From contig JADKKF010000013.1 in NCBI GenBank assembly GCA_016720635.1, positions 62,001 through 126,000 of the forward strand: 64,000 nt of DNA. Reading direction: 5' to 3'. A program made the position numbers and the translations under genes. The DNA comes from Saprospiraceae bacterium. GTDB lineage: Bacteria > Bacteroidota > Bacteroidia > Chitinophagales > Saprospiraceae. Position 1 is the stretch's first letter. Every line of letters starts with the position of its first letter. A model generated the notes under the pieces. The model saw nothing but the letters and a program-made list of their open reading frames with translations. It was not told where the DNA came from and searched no databases. Positions 9,393-18,193 of this stretch are shown here, piece after piece.

Positions 9393-9821
9393 ATGAATAA
9401 ATCACACGAACTACATACCATATTAAATGAAAAAGGGGAAACCCTAAGTCCATTATTAGAGGATGATGTAAAAAATTATTTGGTGGACATCGATGGTACG
9501 ATTTGCGACGATGTACCCAACGAGGAGCCTGAAAGAATGAAATGGGTAGAGCCTTACCCAGATGCACTTGAAATTGTCAACAAATGGTTTGACGAAGGGC
9601 ATATCATTACCTTTTTTACTTCTAGAACAGATGTACACAAAGAGATTACAGAAGCTTGGTTGCAAAAGCATGGATTCAAATACCATTTTTTACTCTTGAA
9701 CAAGCCCAGAGGTGGAAACTATCACTGGATCGATAATCACTTGGTGAAGGCGACTCGTTATGAAGGAAAATTCACTGAAATGGTAAAAGAAATGCAGGAA
9801 GTCGAAGTTTTCAAATCATAA
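9393..9821 (+). CDS. Small HAD-superfamily phosphatase-like protein
   Basis: 142 residues. The HAD motif I is DIDGT (32-36, nucleophile Asp32 and acid Asp34), followed by a short cap-less Rossmann core with a motif II-like FFTSRTD near 71-77, and motif III/IV elements around NKPRGGNYHWIDN. Proteins of this type in Bacteroidota are often labelled phosphoheptose isomerase, but the sequence is HAD-like, not SIS. The substrate is unknown. It lies between icd and tRNA-Ala. Confidence 0.75.
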   Translation: MNKSHELHTILNEKGETLSPLLEDDVKNYLVDIDGTICDDVPNEEPERMKWVEPYPDALEIVNKWFDEGHIITFFTSRTDVHKEITEAWLQKHGFKYHFLLLNKPRGGNYHWIDNHLVKATRYEGKFTEMVKEMQEVEVFKS

Positions 9822-9853
9822 TTTGAAAATAATTAAAACTTCGTGTAGATTTG
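9822..9853 (+). promoter_or_regulatory. Bacteroidota-type promoter for tRNA-Ala
   Basis: TTTG at 9822-9825 and TAGATTTG at 9846-9853 are separated by 20 bases, matching the -33/-7 consensus TTTG and TAnnTTTG. The expected start point, about 7 bases on, falls just before the tRNA at 9862. The -33 box begins directly after the HAD gene stop. Confidence 0.7.
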
Positions 9854-9861
9854 CATAAAAA

Positions 9862-9935
<74 letters not shown>

Positions 9936-10211
9936 CTTTTCTATTCTTTTTCTTTCCTCTTTCTTCTTGTTATCCCCTATTTATCAGCGTTTTACGCCCT
10001 TTTTGTTTTATTCCTTTCCCTTTCTTTCTTCTTTTTTCTTGTGATTTGTTTATCTTATGTTTATCTTAAAAAATCAAAAAGTAAACACTGGTTCCATCAT
10101 TTACCATTCAAGTTGATATTAGAAGTTCCCATCATAATTTTCTTATTTACTATCCAAATCAATTGATTTTATTCTGAAAATAAATCAAGTAAAACCCCTT
10201 CTTTAAACAAA
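9936..10211. other. Intergenic stretch after tRNA-Ala, no gene seen
   Basis: T-rich on the plus strand just after the tRNA (pyrimidine runs at about 9936-10045). This may act as a termination zone for the tRNA transcript. An open frame of 90 codons here starts inside the tRNA and has a low-complexity Phe/Leu/Ser composition, so I do not call it a gene. Confidence 0.5.
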
Positions 10212-10245
10212 AAGGTTCCTGGCAAGTGAAATTACCAAGAACCTT
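10206..10245 (-). terminator. Rho-independent terminator of the T9SS surface protein gene
   Basis: The arms 10212-10222 and 10235-10245 form an 11-pair stem with one mismatch and a 12-base loop. On the minus strand it is followed by TTTTTGTTT, 30 bases after the stop of the gene at 10275. This is a good intrinsic terminator. Confidence 0.75.
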
Positions 10246-10274
10246 ATATACTTCAAAAAGAATATCCTTTTTCC

Positions 10275-12536
10275 TTAAAGCTTTTGTATTTTAAAAGTTT
10301 GGTTATTATTACCCATATTAACTTGAATAAAGTACATCCCCTTTGCTAGGGAAATTGCATCAATTTCTGCTTGTCTAGTATCAAGTGGAATTTCATGGCG
10401 TGAGATTATTTTACCCATAATATCAATAACTAGGACGGAAACTTCATTTGAGGTATTTTGATCAAAGCTCAAATTTATTTTATCGTCCACAAGTGTTGGA
10501 AATATTTTAACGTTTTTACCTACATTCACAGATAATATTTTTGTTGGCGAATAAGAAAAACTACCATTCAAGTCTTTCATTTTTAAGCGATAATATTGAA
10601 TATTCTTCAAAGGGATTTTATCAGAAAAAACATAATTTGTTTTGTTCATTGGAATCCCTCTAGCCTTACTAAAGCCAATAGTTTCGAATAATATACCATC
10701 ATAACTTTTTTGAATTTCAAATCCATCCAGCTCGACTTCGTTAGCAGTTTGCCAAGTCAACGATGCTTCGTTTTTACTAACCATCTTCACATTGAAGCCT
10801 ACCAATTCTAAAGGAAAAATCAAGGTTTCAGCTAAAGGAACACATCCTTGATCATTAACCCAAGTACCATCGGGGCTTATGAAAGCACCATTCCCAGCTG
10901 TAGGAGCAGCTCCAGGTGAATATGAAACTTCTGAACTAAAATAATTAGCAATGGTTGTATTAGCTCCAGTACCATCATAAACCAGAAGGGTACTAGTCCT
11001 TGGGCTATTATTTGAAAAATAGCCACCTGTAGTAGAATTGCATCCTGCTGATCCTCCCGCTCCAGTTCCGAATACCGCATAATAAGTTTGGATAGCTGTA
11101 CTTCCACTACAATGATTTGAAAAATTCAAGTTGGTACAAACACTGTGGAAATCACAATTACCAGCTCCCAAAAATACAATAAAATTACTATTTGGTGGGA
11201 TGACATTAGTTGAAGGAACTGGGAGGAATACAACACAACCACTCGGAAGGCAGCTGTTAAGTTGATTGATTCTATTGGTTATGGTAACATTATTGCCACT
11301 ATTGGACGGATAGAGAAATCCATAACAATCTAAAGTTCCTGTCATATTGGCGCAAGCTTCATAAGTACTACTAGTCAATCCTGATATATTATATGCATTT
11401 GCTGGGACGTTCGTTCCTCCCCAAAAATAATTCATATCACCTAGATTGTCCGAAGTAAAGGCAAGGTCTGCGATATTGACTCCTGCTGATCCCGTAGAAG
11501 CAACTATAAACTCATTTTGTCCATCACCTCCACACGGATTCACTGACTGCGTTAAAAGGGTTATTGGACTTTCTGGAATATCCGCTGAACATGTAGCAGG
11601 AGGAGTCACAGTGGTTACAAAGACACATGTACTATTAGCAGCATCAGTAATCGTAATATTGATTGCTCCTGATGAAATCAACTGATTGCCTCCGATCGTA
11701 GTAGCACTTCCATATGCGATACCACTAACTGGACTGCCAACAAAAGCACCTGAAACAGAATAACTTGAACCTAAACTGCTGCCAGTTGGGTTCAAGGAGA
11801 ATGTGTAGTAATCATCGCTGGTATTTCCACCTAAAGTACCAGCATTATTACAAGTACCGACCAATGTTCCTGCTGATAAGATAGTACAAGAAGATACAGC
11901 GCATGATGTAACAGTAAAGTTCAAATTATCAATCCCTAGATTGTCTGAACTACTTCCCCCAGAAAATACAAATCTGATATAAATACAAGACCCTGCAGGT
12001 ATATTGATAGCTGACACACTTTGTGTCAAAGTGGTCCCTGTACTAATATTAGCCGTTGCATCGCTAAAAGTCAATGAAGATAAGGAATTCGTCAATGCTC
12101 CAGCTGATGGATTCGATCCGCAAGTCCCGACTTGATATGAGACGGATACCGTTGGGCTGTTAGTACCGGATTTGAACATCCTTGCAAGGAAATCCAAACT
12201 AAACCCCGTAATGGCACTACCTGTATTGTTTTGTAAGCTCCAAGTTGCTTGACCATTTGAAACGGATCCTGACCCCAAAAACGATAAATTGTTATTGGCA
12301 TACCAACCTCCAGCTGTCCCTCCTGTTTGATTGGTTCCTTGAAATATTTGACCTCCAGCACCTGTCGCTGTAAAAACCCAATTGGACAATGGATTCGTAG
12401 TAATATTGGTACCAGAGGAGGGTGCAAAACCAGTAAAAGTTTGTGACACAGTAGAGTTACACGCTGGAATGGATGACTGGCCTGAAACAAAATAAGAGAC
12501 CAGTACAAGAATACTTGTAAAGAGATTTTTTTTCAT
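10275..12536 (-). CDS. Large T9SS-exported surface protein, Gly/Ser/Thr/Asn-rich
   Basis: 753 residues with a signal peptide (about 1-19, ending SGQ). The N-terminal half is rich in Ser, Thr, Gly and Asn, with paired cysteines, and has the look of beta-sandwich extracellular domains; about 25-215 resembles a DUF11-free jelly-roll region ending GIDNLNFTV. An FN3-like segment near 575-665 (ELVGFNVKM, LTWQTANEVELDGFEIQKS) comes before the C-terminal T9SS type A sorting domain (IFPTLVDDKINL to KGMYFIQV). The function is unknown; a surface or matrix structural role is an inference. It is a single gene with its own promoter-like -7 box and terminator. Confidence 0.82.
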   Translation of the reverse strand: MKKNLFTSILVLVSYFVSGQSSIPACNSTVSQTFTGFAPSSGTNITTNPLSNWVFTATGAGGQIFQGTNQTGGTAGGWYANNNLSFLGSGSVSNGQATWSLQNNTGSAITGFSLDFLARMFKSGTNSPTVSVSYQVGTCGSNPSAGALTNSLSSLTFSDATANISTGTTLTQSVSAINIPAGSCIYIRFVFSGGSSSDNLGIDNLNFTVTSCAVSSCTILSAGTLVGTCNNAGTLGGNTSDDYYTFSLNPTGSSLGSSYSVSGAFVGSPVSGIAYGSATTIGGNQLISSGAINITITDAANSTCVFVTTVTPPATCSADIPESPITLLTQSVNPCGGDGQNEFIVASTGSAGVNIADLAFTSDNLGDMNYFWGGTNVPANAYNISGLTSSTYEACANMTGTLDCYGFLYPSNSGNNVTITNRINQLNSCLPSGCVVFLPVPSTNVIPPNSNFIVFLGAGNCDFHSVCTNLNFSNHCSGSTAIQTYYAVFGTGAGGSAGCNSTTGGYFSNNSPRTSTLLVYDGTGANTTIANYFSSEVSYSPGAAPTAGNGAFISPDGTWVNDQGCVPLAETLIFPLELVGFNVKMVSKNEASLTWQTANEVELDGFEIQKSYDGILFETIGFSKARGIPMNKTNYVFSDKIPLKNIQYYRLKMKDLNGSFSYSPTKILSVNVGKNVKIFPTLVDDKINLSFDQNTSNEVSVLVIDIMGKIISRHEIPLDTRQAEIDAISLAKGMYFIQVNMGNNNQTFKIQKL

Positions 12537-12574
12537 AGCAAAAATTAATGTTTTATAAATTTAATGAACGGTCT

Positions 12575-12582
12575 CAAAAATA
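12575..12582 (-). promoter_or_regulatory. Candidate -7 element for the surface protein gene at 10275-12536
   Basis: On the minus strand this reads TATTTTTG, a match to TAnnTTTG, about 40 bases before the ATG at 12536. The -33 box is not clear (only a TTG with a short 16-base spacer). Confidence 0.35.
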
Positions 12583-12708
12583 GGTTTAATAAACTTAACA
12601 ATAAAATATTATTCTGACTTTAACTTATAGTGAATTAACTACATGCGTAAAACACTACCAATCAGGGCCCTTGAAAAATAATATTTGGAATTTGAAAGTT
12701 TTTTTTTG

Positions 12709-15114
12709 CTAAAATGGATACCCAAGTGCAAAGTTGAAATTTAGCCCCTTCAAGAAGGATTTAAAATCAGAATAAGGATATTTGTAACTTAATTCATGTG
12801 TTTGTTCATCTTCTAATTTATATGCAGTCTTTAGGATAGATCCGGCATCAACACGAAAGATAAAATAGGTAAAATCCATCCTCAATCCAAAGCCCGTATT
12901 AACTGCAATGCTGGATAAATTATTAAAACTCAATTCACCTCCTGGCCTTTGCTCATCCTTTTTTAACAACCAAATGTTACCAATATCGGCAAATACTGCT
13001 CCCTTAAAAATCCAAAAAATGGGAAATCTGTATTCAGCATTCATCTCAAATTTGAAATTACTAGTCTGATAATATGGAGCGGAGGCTTCCGGATCCCTAT
13101 AACCCCCAGGTCCTAACTCTCTAATCCTCCAGCCCCTCATGCTCAACGGCCCTCCTAAAAAAAATTGTTCCGCAAAAGGCAATTCAGAACTTGAGCCAAA
13201 AGGCAGACCTATCCCTAAATTCATTCTAAATATAAATGCCGTCTGAGGAGTATATTGTTTGGTATAACTCCCCTCGAACTCAGTTTTTAAAAATTGCGCA
13301 AAATGAATTTTTCCATCATCTTTTTCATACTCATTGATAAAACTTCTGTACTTCGAACCTAAGATTGATTTCAAGCCATGATATTCCAACCCTGATTGAG
13401 AAAAACTCCCCAAAACAGAATACGTCTCATGTGCATTATTAGGATTGCTTCTAAACTGAAATTGGAATTTCCTAAAAAGCAAACCAGTTAAAAGTTGATC
13501 ACTCAAGCTATATCGAAGATATTTTTGGGTATTCACCAACCTCTCCAAATTATCACTAAAATTGGAGGTTAAAAATAGTTTAAAGCCTGTCCATTCGATA
13601 TTCTGTTTTCTAGCAGTGCTCAAAACCAATTCGTGCCCATACCCACCTTGTACGGAAACCAAATTATATAGTCGTGAATCATTTGAAAAATCTACGGTCA
13701 AGGTAGCCTTAGTAGTACCGTCCGAATACAATTTTTTAAAATATTTATTATTGATGAGCCCTATTTTGTTATATGCCCTTATATGCCCTGTGAAATCATA
13801 CATTTTGGGTGCCTTGATAAAGGTGGAGGCTTGTATTTGATATGCTGTAACTCTAGTATTGTTGCTAAAATTAAATTCCAAGCCTAATTTGAGATCCACG
13901 CCAAAAAGTTCGCCTCCTGAAAAAGTATTTTTATTCCTTAATCCAGCTCTACCTGAAATCTCCAGAAATGAACCTGTCTGCTCTATAGTTTGTAAATTGA
14001 GGTCTCCGCCATACTCAACTGGAAGCTTAGGCACCGGAGTCAATTGAATATTATAATTCAAAATCGAATCTGTGAGGCTATCTCTCAATTGCCTGATATT
14101 TATATACTTATATAATCCTAATCTATTGAGCCTAGTATAGCTTTTTTCGAGAGCATTTCTTGTGGACAAAGCATTGGGTTCTAAAAATATGGTTTCTGCA
14201 AGTCTTTCTGGCTTAGTTGAAAATTGTTTCTCGCGTGTATAAAAATCAACATTATTAACTTTGGCCCTAGTCAAAGTATCCCAACTCTGACTCGGTAAAT
14301 AATCCGTAAAACACCTCACAGAGCCTATGGTAAATCGCTTATGATTTGCCATTTCATCCGGCCTATATAATTCTACGGTAATGGGAAGTTTTGGCGCCAA
14401 ACCTTTTGACAAATAATTCAATTTATTGGAGCTATCTGTCACTATCGGGCCAATATCTTTGATGGAAAATTCTGCGTAACCCATATTCTGCAAAAATGCG
14501 GTGATTCGCTTGGTTTCTAATTGGTATGAACCTATATCGATGGGGCTGCCAGGCTTTAACATGGATGTGGGTTTATATTGATCCAAGAGAGGTAATAGTG
14601 CAGTGTCTTTGCTGATATAATCTAGTGATTCGACCGAATATCTTCTGCCAGCATCCACGGTATAGGTTACTGTTGCTTCTTGATTTCGAGTCCTAACTTG
14701 ATAAAATACTTGAGCATCCAAAAAGCCCTTTTCCTGCATAAAAATTCGCATATTTGCGACCGAAGCATTAGTGAGCTCGTCATTATAAATTGAAGGTTTT
14801 TCCGAAAATGAACTTCTTACCCATTTCTTAAATTGCGATGTATCTGTGGACTTTGATGTTTTGAAATAAACCCATTCTCTAAAATGCATCGTTTTACTGA
14901 TAGGTCGCTGTTTGGAGACATAATACAACTCACTTTTCAATGCTCTTGGATCGTCAATATCTGGATGATTTTTCAATACAAATTTGTTCTCCTTCAAGAT
15001 TATTTCATCCTTTGTCAGATACTTTGATATATTGCATGAAAGTAAATGCAAGAATCCCACAAAAATCATGAGATACTTGCCTCCAAAAAACGATATTTGT
15101 AAATATTTTCTCAA
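12709..15114 (-). CDS. tamL: TamL-type Omp85 outer-membrane lipoprotein
   Basis: 801 residues. The N-terminal signal ends in a lipobox LLSC (Cys27), followed by the CNISKYLTKDEIILKEN segment typical of the Bacteroidota lipoprotein variant of TamA/BamA called TamL. POTRA-like repeats (about 30-370) follow, then a C-terminal 16-strand barrel with the loop-6 motif GGPLSMRGWR (RGW at about 660) and final strands ending in Phe. Omp85 proteins insert outer-membrane proteins; TamL works with a TamB-like partner, which is not adjacent here. The start codon lies only 9 bases from the divergent methyltransferase gene, so the two promoters must overlap coding sequence. Confidence 0.88.
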   Translation of the reverse strand: MRKYLQISFFGGKYLMIFVGFLHLLSCNISKYLTKDEIILKENKFVLKNHPDIDDPRALKSELYYVSKQRPISKTMHFREWVYFKTSKSTDTSQFKKWVRSSFSEKPSIYNDELTNASVANMRIFMQEKGFLDAQVFYQVRTRNQEATVTYTVDAGRRYSVESLDYISKDTALLPLLDQYKPTSMLKPGSPIDIGSYQLETKRITAFLQNMGYAEFSIKDIGPIVTDSSNKLNYLSKGLAPKLPITVELYRPDEMANHKRFTIGSVRCFTDYLPSQSWDTLTRAKVNNVDFYTREKQFSTKPERLAETIFLEPNALSTRNALEKSYTRLNRLGLYKYINIRQLRDSLTDSILNYNIQLTPVPKLPVEYGGDLNLQTIEQTGSFLEISGRAGLRNKNTFSGGELFGVDLKLGLEFNFSNNTRVTAYQIQASTFIKAPKMYDFTGHIRAYNKIGLINNKYFKKLYSDGTTKATLTVDFSNDSRLYNLVSVQGGYGHELVLSTARKQNIEWTGFKLFLTSNFSDNLERLVNTQKYLRYSLSDQLLTGLLFRKFQFQFRSNPNNAHETYSVLGSFSQSGLEYHGLKSILGSKYRSFINEYEKDDGKIHFAQFLKTEFEGSYTKQYTPQTAFIFRMNLGIGLPFGSSSELPFAEQFFLGGPLSMRGWRIRELGPGGYRDPEASAPYYQTSNFKFEMNAEYRFPIFWIFKGAVFADIGNIWLLKKDEQRPGGELSFNNLSSIAVNTGFGLRMDFTYFIFRVDAGSILKTAYKLEDEQTHELSYKYPYSDFKSFLKGLNFNFALGYPF

Positions 15115-15123
15115 AAGATTCTT

Positions 15124-15908
15124 ATGAACAAATCCAATTATATTGATATTGATAACAAAACTCTCACTTGGCTAAAATCATTGAAAGACAAGAAAGAGAA
15201 GCAAAGGTATCAAAATTTTGTTGTCGAAGCTAATAAACTAAGCCTCGAACTAATGACAAAACACCCAAATTTAATCCATGGGATTTACGCCACAAGTGCT
15301 TGGTTAGATAACCACCAGCTTTTGCTAAAAAGCATAAATAAACCCATTTATTGCCTTAAGCAAAAAGATATCAATCGAGTTAGTGCTTTAAAGGATCCTC
15401 CTGCAGTTTTATGCACTGCTTATTTCCCTAATTTCGAAGAAAAACACCAGCGAATGGTTCAGTTTTTTATTTAGACAAAATACAAGACCCAGGAAATTTA
15501 GGTACCGTCATACGAAGTGCCGAGTGGTTCGGAATTAAATCCATTTATGCATCTCTAGATAGTGTAGATTGTTTCAATAGTAAATGCATTCAAGCCAGTA
15601 TGGGGAGTATTTTCAGAACGAGAGTTGAGTATTTAACACTCGATTCTTTACTTGAAAAATTTCCTAAAGCCCAGATTATGGGTATGGATATGGAAGGTCA
15701 ATCCATAACCACTTTGGAATTTCCCCCTTCTAAAAATTTTATTTGGGTGCTTGGGAGTGAAGGCCAAGGTCTTAGTGCAGAAGTCCGCCAAAACGTATCC
15801 AAATACGTTCAGATACCTCCAGCCACAGACAATATGGCAGAATCCTTAAATATGGCTACCACCTCCTCTATCCTATTTTTTTACTTAAATTCGAAAAGCT
15901 CTACTTGA
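15124..15908 (+). pseudogene. TrmH/SpoU-family RNA methyltransferase, split by a frameshift
   Basis: The first frame (15124-15474) gives the N-terminal substrate-binding part (KKEKQRYQNFVVEANKL). It stops at TAG 15472-15474, right after a T6 run at 15463-15468. The next frame continues without a gap: YLDKIQDPGNLGTVIRSAEWFG, then the knotted SPOUT motifs GSEGQGLS and IPPATDNMAESLNMATTSSIL. One extra T in the run would give an intact 261-residue protein of normal length. SPOUT enzymes 2'-O-methylate rRNA or tRNA. The break may be a sequencing error rather than true inactivation. The 3' end overlaps the convergent rhodanese gene by 8 bases. Confidence 0.85.
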
Positions 15909-16608
15909 GATGCTGCGTCAATTCTTTGCTCTCAAAAGTTCCTTGGTGTGACCAGATTTCCTTACCATCTTTGTATAGTTTAAAAACTGGCATTGCATCA
16001 TACCCCGATTCATTGAAAAGTGCTTGATTGTTCGGCACATCAATGTACAAGAATCTAATTTTATTTTTCTTGACGATATCCGCTACTACTGGTTTCATCT
16101 TTCTACAAGGAGGGCACCAAGTCGCCCCATAATCAACCAGACAATAACCTTTTTGATTGATTTGTGCTTTCATTTGGGCTTTTGTCACCACATTTTTAGG
16201 ATCATTTTTCGCACCTTCTATTGGTAGCGAAGCTTGACTCCATGCATTCATTCCGCCGATCATATTGGTCACTTTAAAGCCTTTGGTTGCCAAATAATTA
16301 CTGGCTGCAGCACTCCTACCACCAGCTTGACAATAAACCAAAATTGGCTTAGATTTGTCGAGACTAGACGCTCGCAGTTCAAATTCCTTTTGCCTCGTCC
16401 AATCCGCCTGCATGGCACCAGCGAGGTGTCCCGAATTAAATTCTGCGGCAGTCCTCACATCAAGGATCTGCACGTTGGGCTGCCCCATCATCTTAGAAAA
16501 TCTACCCACATCATAATCCGTATATGCAGCCGTCTGAGCTGTGATATTCAATGAAAAAAACGCCAAAATCCCTAGCACGATTCCGATTTTAAACACTTTT
16601 AACTTCAT
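15901..16608 (-). CDS. Periplasmic rhodanese-thioredoxin fusion protein
   Basis: 235 residues when started at ATG 16608, which gives a proper signal peptide (MKLKVFKIGIVLG, ending ITAQ). The open frame runs upstream to 16740, but that extension lies in a structured intergenic repeat. Residues 30-125 form a rhodanese domain with the active-site loop VYCQAGGRS (Cys93) and a DVRTAAEF motif. Residues 140-235 form a thioredoxin domain with WCPPC (Cys165, Cys168). The fusion suggests sulfur or disulfide chemistry in the periplasm; the substrate is unknown. Confidence 0.88.
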   Translation of the reverse strand: MKLKVFKIGIVLGILAFFSLNITAQTAAYTDYDVGRFSKMMGQPNVQILDVRTAAEFNSGHLAGAMQADWTRQKEFELRASSLDKSKPILVYCQAGGRSAAASNYLATKGFKVTNMIGGMNAWSQASLPIEGAKNDPKNVVTKAQMKAQINQKGYCLVDYGATWCPPCRKMKPVVADIVKKNKIRFLYIDVPNNQALFNESGYDAMPVFKLYKDGKEIWSHQGTFESKELTQHLK

Positions 16609-16664
16609 AGTATTTGAACTTTTAATTGTAATATAAACCAACTTAACAAGCCACTTGTTCATTT

Positions 16665-16825
16665 GGCCGTGCCCCTCTTCTCTCCCTTGGGTCGAGTTCG
16701 GGTCGCGTGATACGTGGGTTCTGTCTTCCCAATCGTACATATAAAATCCACATTAGGTGGTCAGACTCGCATCAATTCACGATTAAAATCCTTTCATATC
16801 GATGCGACCACTACTCCCGCTCACG
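16665..16825 (+). repeat. Structured intergenic repeat, copy 1 (GGCGTGCCCC-type)
   Basis: The element begins GGCCGTGCCCCT and ends CTACTCCCGCTCACG. It contains a hairpin with arms TCGCATC (16767-16773) and GATGCGA (16801-16807). It shares its two ends and hairpin architecture, but not its interior, with the element at 57432-57560. From general knowledge, intergenic repeats opening GGGCGTGCCCC and closing near CCCTCACGC are widespread in Bacteroidota. It separates the rhodanese gene from the glycan locus and has a higher GC content than its surroundings. Confidence 0.5.
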
Positions 16826-16850
16826 GGCTGGGATTATTAGCCCAAGTTTT
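16825..16850 (+). terminator. Weak terminator-like hairpin
   Basis: GGGCT (16825-16829) pairs with AGCCC (16839-16843) across a 9-base loop and is followed by AAGTTTTTC. The stem is short (5 pairs). It could mark the 3' end of the repeat or a small RNA, or be chance. Confidence 0.3.
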
Positions 16851-17085
16851 TCAATTGAGTCATTTTGAATAAAAAATTAATCGTTTTAGGTGATAATTTA
16901 CTCACAAAATCTTCCAAATACATATAAAAAGAGTCAACCAACCCAAAATTCAATTGAGACCGAAATTTCTTTTTGGTTCCGACTACACTTTGCAACATTC
17001 CTTTGGCTTTTATTTCGATTCCTTTGTCATCGCGATGATAGAGATACAACATGAAATATAACTTTATAATAGAAACAGAATCCAT
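16837..17085 (-). CDS. Possible small protein of 82 residues
   Basis: An open frame from ATG 17085 to 16837 with a lysine-rich product (KAKGMLQSVVGTKKKF, VSKLSPKTINFLFKM). I recognise no family, and no signal or membrane segment is clear. It lies alone between the structured repeat and the divergent hddA. It may be a real small gene, a relic, or noise. Confidence 0.25.
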   Translation of the reverse strand: MDSVSIIKLYFMLYLYHRDDKGIEIKAKGMLQSVVGTKKKFRSQLNFGLVDSFYMYLEDFVSKLSPKTINFLFKMTQLKNLG

Positions 17086-17104
17086 TCAAATTATAATTTT
17101 TTTA

Positions 17105-17112
17105 TATATTTG
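17105..17112 (+). promoter_or_regulatory. Candidate -7 element for the heptose operon
   Basis: TATATTTG followed by C matches TAnnTTTG. It lies 36 bases before the hddA ATG, giving a leader of about 29 bases. No clear TTTG -33 box is present. Confidence 0.5.
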
Positions 17113-17147
17113 CATTATAAACTATTTAAATTTTAAAACAACCATTT

Positions 17148-18170
17148 ATGATAATTGCTCGTGCTCCATTTAGACTACCAATTGGAGGAGGTGGGACTGA
17201 TTTACCCTCGTATTATGAACAATTTGAGGGGTCTCTAATTACTGCTGCAATTAACAAATATATGTACCTCAACATAAACGAGCCCGCTGTTTCTAACGTA
17301 ATCAAAGTAGGCTATTCTCGGACTGAAATTGTGCCATTTCCTAAATTTGAAAATATTCAGCACGATATTGTTAGAGAAACTATTAAATATCTTCAAGCAA
17401 GAAAGCCTTTGGAAATAAATTCCGTAGCAGATTTATCAGCGGGAACAGGAATGGGGTCTTCAAGCTCTTATACTGTAGCACTTCTTAAAGCACTCAATAC
17501 CTTATACAAGAAAGACAAATCAGTTCAAGATCTCGCTGAAGAAGCTTGTATGGTAGAAATTAATTTGTGTAAAAAGCCCATTGGCAAACAAGATCAATAT
17601 GCAGCCGCATTCGGCGGAATAATCCAAATGAATATTGCAAAAGATGGCAAAGTAAATGTTGAACATTTAGAGTTGGACAAGGAAGTCATCCACGAACTCG
17701 AAGATCGACTGATGATGTTTTACACCGATATCCAAAGAGATGCAAATATAATTTTAGGAGAACAATCTCAAAAAATTAAAGCAGCTTTCTCCAGTAACAA
17801 TGAAAAAGGTAGCAATTTTACAGCTCTTGATGCAATGCACAAAATAAAAGAAATCGGGCTCGAGATAAAAAAGTGTCTTTTTTCTGGAGATATTGATCAA
17901 ATTGGAAATTTGATGCATGATCATTGGACTATAAAGAAAAAAGTTTCAACCAACATGTCAAACCCTTCGATAGATGCTTGGTACAATTTAGCAGTTACTC
18001 AGGGCGCTTTAGGTGGCAAAATAATGGGTGCAGGCGGAGGAGGCTTTTTTGTATTTATTGTAAAAAAGGGAAGTAGAACATCTCTAAAAAATGCACTAGA
18101 GAAGTCTGGTTTAAAGCATATGGATTTTAAATTCGATTTTGAAGGTGTCAAAGTGCTAGCCAATGTTTGA
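17148..18170 (+). CDS. hddA: D-glycero-D-manno-heptose 7-phosphate kinase (GHMP family)
   Basis: 340 residues. It phosphorylates D-glycero-alpha-D-manno-heptose 7-phosphate at C1 in the GDP-heptose pathway. The N-terminus carries the HddA pattern RLPIGGGGTDLPSYYEQFEG. The GHMP ATP-binding motif is SAGTGMGSSSSY (about 97-108), and the C-terminal motif is GGKIMGAGGGGFF. It is the first gene of a plus-strand run; hddC follows after 23 bases. The anomer specificity (HddA rather than HldE) is inferred from family similarity and from the adjacent nucleotidyltransferase. Confidence 0.9.
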   Translation: MIIARAPFRLPIGGGGTDLPSYYEQFEGSLITAAINKYMYLNINEPAVSNVIKVGYSRTEIVPFPKFENIQHDIVRETIKYLQARKPLEINSVADLSAGTGMGSSSSYTVALLKALNTLYKKDKSVQDLAEEACMVEINLCKKPIGKQDQYAAAFGGIIQMNIAKDGKVNVEHLELDKEVIHELEDRLMMFYTDIQRDANIILGEQSQKIKAAFSSNNEKGSNFTALDAMHKIKEIGLEIKKCLFSGDIDQIGNLMHDHWTIKKKVSTNMSNPSIDAWYNLAVTQGALGGKIMGAGGGGFFVFIVKKGSRTSLKNALEKSGLKHMDFKFDFEGVKVLANV

Positions 18171-18193
18171 TTAAATATAACAATCAAAATTAA

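Noticed and set aside
9393..9821. Naming the small HAD gene phosphoheptose isomerase
   Set aside because: The sequence has HAD motif I (DIDGT) and no SIS domain. The true GmhA-like gene is at 19583-20179.
15463..15474. Programmed -1 frameshifting to make the RNA methyltransferase
   Set aside because: The zero frame is CAG TTT TTT ATT TAG. The first slip codon would re-pair on GTT with a mismatch, and no stimulating hairpin is obvious. A mutation or homopolymer sequencing error explains it more simply.
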